From IMG/VR virus record IMGVR_UViG_3300031885_000065, positions 1 to 35,497 of that record: DNA of 35,497 bases. One strand, written 5' to 3'. The notes beneath the pieces were generated by a model. It was not told the origin of the DNA and did not search any database. It saw only the letters and a list, made by a program, of their open reading frames with translations. The DNA comes from a virus. The position numbers and the translations under genes are program-made. Positions 33,241 to 35,497 of the stretch are shown here, piece by piece. Each line of letters opens with the position of its first letter. Within the stretch, counting starts at the first letter, position 1.

Positions 33241-33268
33241 GTACTTTGTGATATTTTTTTATTTTTTT

Positions 33269-33415
33269 TTATTCTACAACAATTTTTTCAACATAAACTA
33301 TGTAAGTGCCATAATGATTTGCTCTTATTTGTGCAAATTCAATATTTGATGACCACAATTCTTTTCCATTTGCAAAATACGCAAACATCTCAACTTCTTT
33401 TAATTCTTCACTCAT
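33269..33415 (-). CDS. 48-aa hypothetical protein
   Basis: Reads MSEELKEVEMFAYFANGKEL, then WSSNIEFAQIRANHYGTYIV, then YVEKIVVE and TAA. Balanced amphipathic composition with a beta-like C-terminal half makes it more credible than chance frames here. It lies between the hydrolase gene and the ncRNA promoter on the same strand, with a TATTTATG box 29 nt upstream. No function is recognised. Confidence 0.6.
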   Translation of the reverse strand: MSEELKEVEMFAYFANGKELWSSNIEFAQIRANHYGTYIVYVEKIVVE

Positions 33416-33444
33416 AATAATTTGTTTTTATAGAGAAATGATAT

Positions 33445-33452
33445 CATAAATA
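33445..33452 (-). promoter_or_regulatory. Putative late promoter box
   Basis: ATATTTATG on the minus strand, 29 nt before the ATG at 33415; the weakest match of the set. Confidence 0.3.
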
Positions 33453-33471
33453 TATTGTAGAGTCAACAAAT

Positions 33472-34851
33472 CTACAAAACTTTTTTAATTAAATCTAAAA
33501 TTCTTTCGGTTTCGTAATTAAATGATTCTTTAACCGCCTTAACTTCGGTTTTAGAGATTGCGGGAGGATTGATTTTTTTTGTTTTAAGTACTCTAGTAAC
33601 ACCTGTCCCAGTTCCCCATTTTTTCAAATCGGGACATTCTGCAATTTTAACCGCACCTTTATTACCTTTTAAACCATCAACAATACACTTATAATTTCCA
33701 TTCTTCATTGTTTTAACAGTTGCGTCAATACCATCTTGTTTGGTTTTATAATTTCTAACCCCACCAACACATTTATCGTTTTTCTTACTCAAACAATTCC
33801 ATAATGTTGACCCTTCTTTTGATTGTGTGGTATTGAATGGATTGTATGTTGATTTAGCTCCTTCGGCTTGCCTCCAAGCATAGAAAAATAATAAATTTTC
33901 TTTTGATATTGGTGCCCCTATATTTGATAAAACTTTGGTGTAGAATTCTTTGTCTTCACTTGATGGTTCTGTTATTTTATAATCTTTTAAATCTACGGTA
34001 ACATTTGGCAAATTTTTATCAACTTCTTTATCGTCTTCTTTATCGTCTTCTTTATCGTCTTCTTTATCGTCTTCTTTATCTAATGGATCTAAAATATTTC
34101 CAACGCTTGTTGTTTCTTTCTCTCCCCTCATCATTCTTGCTAATTTGGCAAATGCACCTAAACCTAATTTTTCAATTTGGGATTCCTCTGATGGTTTTTC
34201 TTCTGTGTTAACATTAGTTGATACATCTTCAGGTTTTTCATCTTTAGGTTTTTCATCTTTAGGTTTTTCATCTTTAGGTTTTTCATCTTTAGTTGGTGGT
34301 GATGAGGATGATCCAGCTTTATTTGAAATGTGTAAATGGTTGTAGTGATTCCCTCCAGTGTTTGTATGCCACAAAACAGCCTTGTCATTACCCCTCTCGG
34401 TATTCCAAGTATATCCCATTGACACTAAAGCATCTTTTAATTTAAACCCTAAATTTCTAAATTTTGCTAACCCATTTGTTGCGTTAGTGGCTTTTCCGGA
34501 ACCAACACCGTCTAATATTGAGACATCAACACCAGTACCGTTCATATGTCTACTTACATTTTTAGATTTTGTTAATCTACTATGTCCTGTTTTGGCGGTG
34601 GTTATTGTTGCAACAAGACCTACAGATTTTGCGGCAGCGTTTATATCATCTAATAACGGTTTATTTACAGAATCGTTTTGAGTCCCATCCTTATCATATT
34701 TTAAATTTGAATAATTAGTACTGTTAAGTTTAACTAAACTAAGTCCTTCATTAATGATATTTTTGTTATTTAATATATCACCATATTTTAAAATGATCTC
34801 TTTTATTATATCATTTTCTTTTATGTGATTTTTATGAAAATTATTGCTCAT
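33472..34851 (-). CDS. Two-domain peptidoglycan hydrolase (M15-like peptidase plus lysozyme-like domain)
   Basis: A 459-aa protein. Residues about 45-180 form an M15-type zinc peptidase: SRHMNGTGVDVSIL gives His102 and Asp109, and HYNHLHIS gives the final His at 172 or 174. Residues 187-265 are linkers with two exact tandem repeats, DEKPK-type units (18-bp DNA repeat) and KEDD-type units (15-bp repeat). The C-terminal domain (about 290-430: LLFFYAWRQAEGAKSTYNPF, then GVRNYKTKQDGIDATVKTMK) resembles phage lysozyme-like domains with a catalytic Glu in the A-E-G motif. No signal peptide, so release needs a holin or it rides in the virion. The N terminus has NIINE before Gly35-36, a possible prohead-protease site. 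Box 3 nt before the ATG. Confidence 0.82.
   Translation of the reverse strand: MSNNFHKNHIKENDIIKEIILKYGDILNNKNIINEGLSLVKLNSTNYSNLKYDKDGTQNDSVNKPLLDDINAAAKSVGLVATITTAKTGHSRLTKSKNVSRHMNGTGVDVSILDGVGSGKATNATNGLAKFRNLGFKLKDALVSMGYTWNTERGNDKAVLWHTNTGGNHYNHLHISNKAGSSSSPPTKDEKPKDEKPKDEKPKDEKPEDVSTNVNTEEKPSEESQIEKLGLGAFAKLARMMRGEKETTSVGNILDPLDKEDDKEDDKEDDKEDDKEVDKNLPNVTVDLKDYKITEPSSEDKEFYTKVLSNIGAPISKENLLFFYAWRQAEGAKSTYNPFNTTQSKEGSTLWNCLSKKNDKCVGGVRNYKTKQDGIDATVKTMKNGNYKCIVDGLKGNKGAVKIAECPDLKKWGTGTGVTRVLKTKKINPPAISKTEVKAVKESFNYETERILDLIKKVL
34018..34080 (-). repeat. 15-bp tandem repeat in the hydrolase gene
   Basis: Four copies of a unit read on the plus strand as TCGTCTTCTTTATCG-like, encoding K-E-D-D-x. 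The boundaries are approximate. Confidence 0.7.
34224..34292 (-). repeat. 18-bp tandem repeat in the hydrolase gene
   Basis: About four copies of TTTTTCATCTTTAGG-type units (18-bp period) encoding D-E-K-P-K linkers. Expected to vary in copy number between relatives. Confidence 0.75.
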
Positions 34852-34854
34852 GCT

Positions 34855-34862
34855 AATAAATA
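34855..34862 (-). promoter_or_regulatory. Putative late promoter box
   Basis: AGTATTTATT on the minus strand, 3 nt before the hydrolase ATG at 34851. Confidence 0.5.
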
Positions 34863-34866
34863 CTAC

Positions 34867-35340
34867 TTAAATTAAAAACCATTCGGGTATTTCTCTATTT
34901 TTCCATTTTGCAAAATATTTTTTTGCTCCAATATAGTAGTTTCTATAAGATTCTATAACATCATCCACTTTATATTCGTCAGGCATTGCCTTTGGTGGTG
35001 TGGTGAATTCTTTGTCACAAATGTTGGGTTTATTTGTAACACACCATTCTATCACTTCTTGAGACTTGTGTCGTTTACCATAACGATATGTGTATTCTTT
35101 ACAGAGTTCTAAACCAAGATCACAAAGGTATAGATAGTTAGATAAAGTTTCACGAGCCCAAATTGCACATGGGTGATTTTTGTGAGATAATTTATATGGG
35201 ACTTGGTCGGTTACTTGTTCGGTCATATGATGAACACCACACAATAGTTGTGCGGTCTCAAGGATCATTTTAACAACATGTTTGTCACAGTGGTATTGTG
35301 AGCATTTTTGGGTATCAAAATCTAAAAAGAAAATATTCAT
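34867..35340 (-). CDS. Conserved phage protein of unknown function
   Basis: A 157-aa protein of a family I recognise from many tailed phages but cannot name: MNIFFLDFDTQKCSQYHCDK, then HVVKMILETAQLLCGVHH, KLSHKNHPCAIWARE, a Y-T-x-R-Y-G-K-x-H-K-S motif, PKAMPDEYK, and AKWKNREIPEWF at the end. The invariant-looking His, Cys, Asp and Lys residues (HCDKH, NHPC) suggest an enzyme or metal site. The start is fixed by the family N terminus. A near-consensus host-type promoter ends 4 nt before the ATG, which would give a leaderless or nearly leaderless message. Confidence 0.8.
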   Translation of the reverse strand: MNIFFLDFDTQKCSQYHCDKHVVKMILETAQLLCGVHHMTEQVTDQVPYKLSHKNHPCAIWARETLSNYLYLCDLGLELCKEYTYRYGKRHKSQEVIEWCVTNKPNICDKEFTTPPKAMPDEYKVDDVIESYRNYYIGAKKYFAKWKNREIPEWFLI

Positions 35341-35344
35341 ACCA

Positions 35345-35374
35345 TAAAGATATGAACTTTAATTGTATTTACAA
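35345..35374 (-). promoter_or_regulatory. Host-type promoter of the 157-aa gene
   Basis: On the minus strand TTG (35374-35372), 19 nt, TATCTTTA (35352-35345); one mismatch to TAnnTTTG. Confidence 0.55.
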
Positions 35375-35376
35375 AA

Positions 35377-35496
35377 TTATTGTTCTAAATGTGTCATTAA
35401 CACTCCACCAAGAGCGGTGGCATAAACCTGAAGATGTTTTATTGAATCTTGATCAAGTTTAGTTTTTCTTTTTGTGTAATCAAGTCCTAAAGTTCC
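35377..35496 (-). CDS. Partial CDS, C-terminal 39 residues only
   Basis: A frame enters from the right edge on the minus strand: GTLGLDYTKRKTKLDQDSIK, then HLQVYATALGGVLMTHLEQ and TAA. The composition is protein-like and the spacing to the next promoter is sensible. Function cannot be judged from this piece. Confidence 0.6.
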   Translation of the reverse strand, partial: GTLGLDYTKRKTKLDQDSIKHLQVYATALGGVLMTHLEQ

Positions 35497-35497
35497 A

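Noticed and set aside
31768-33268. tRNA genes near the tmRNA
   Set aside because: Apart from the tmRNA acceptor and T-arm I found no cloverleaf by eye; a tRNAscan run would settle it.
34018-34292. Regular short repeats that could suggest a CRISPR array
   Set aside because: Units are directly tandem without spacers and are in frame as protein linkers.

Overview
This window looks like part of the genome of a large, T4-like tailed phage (myovirus type) of a Bacteroidota host. The phage assignment rests on a contiguous morphogenesis block: T4-type terminase large subunit, portal, prohead protease, acidic scaffold and gp23-like major capsid protein, plus a gp55-like late sigma factor, baseplate and tail genes and a cell-wall hydrolase. 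The host assignment rests on four things: very AT-rich DNA, absence of clear Shine-Dalgarno sequences, Bacteroidota-type promoters (TTG-N19/20-TAnnTTTG), and DnaK and ClpC sequences that read like Bacteroidota homologues.

Layout. 1-8963 (+): glycosyltransferase, late sigma factor, baseplate and tail structural genes, a small Cys/Lys-rich protein and a hypothetical gene. 8937-27303 (mostly -): a second small Cys/Lys-rich protein, an HNH endonuclease, capsid, scaffold, protease, portal, terminase, accessory structural genes, a nucleotidyltransferase, a KTSC protein and dnaK. A gene for ribosomal protein bS21 sits on the + strand inside this block (16109-16297). 27475-30586 (+): an N-domain-less ClpC unfoldase and a di-zinc peptidase. 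30571-31716 (-): unknown protein. 31768-33240 holds no protein gene: a complete tmRNA (+) faces an unrecognised, apparently structured noncoding RNA of about 940 nt (-), which has its own promoter and terminator. 33269-35496 (-): a 48-aa protein, a two-domain peptidoglycan hydrolase, a conserved phage protein and a partial gene.

How the genes may work together. Two promoter classes are visible. Host-like promoters precede dnaK, clpC (near match), tmRNA, the large ncRNA, the peptidase and the gene starting at 35340. A recurring TATTTAT(A/T) box precedes most virion genes and bS21, and is presumably read with the gp55-like sigma factor. The host-type genes form a translation and protein-quality-control set: bS21 to alter the 30S subunit, tmRNA to rescue ribosomes, ClpC to unfold substrates for a ClpP, a peptidase to trim products and DnaK to fold virion proteins. 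The large ncRNA next to the tmRNA is the best candidate for something undescribed. Its size and phage setting recall the GOLLD and ROOL classes, but I could not match it to either by eye.
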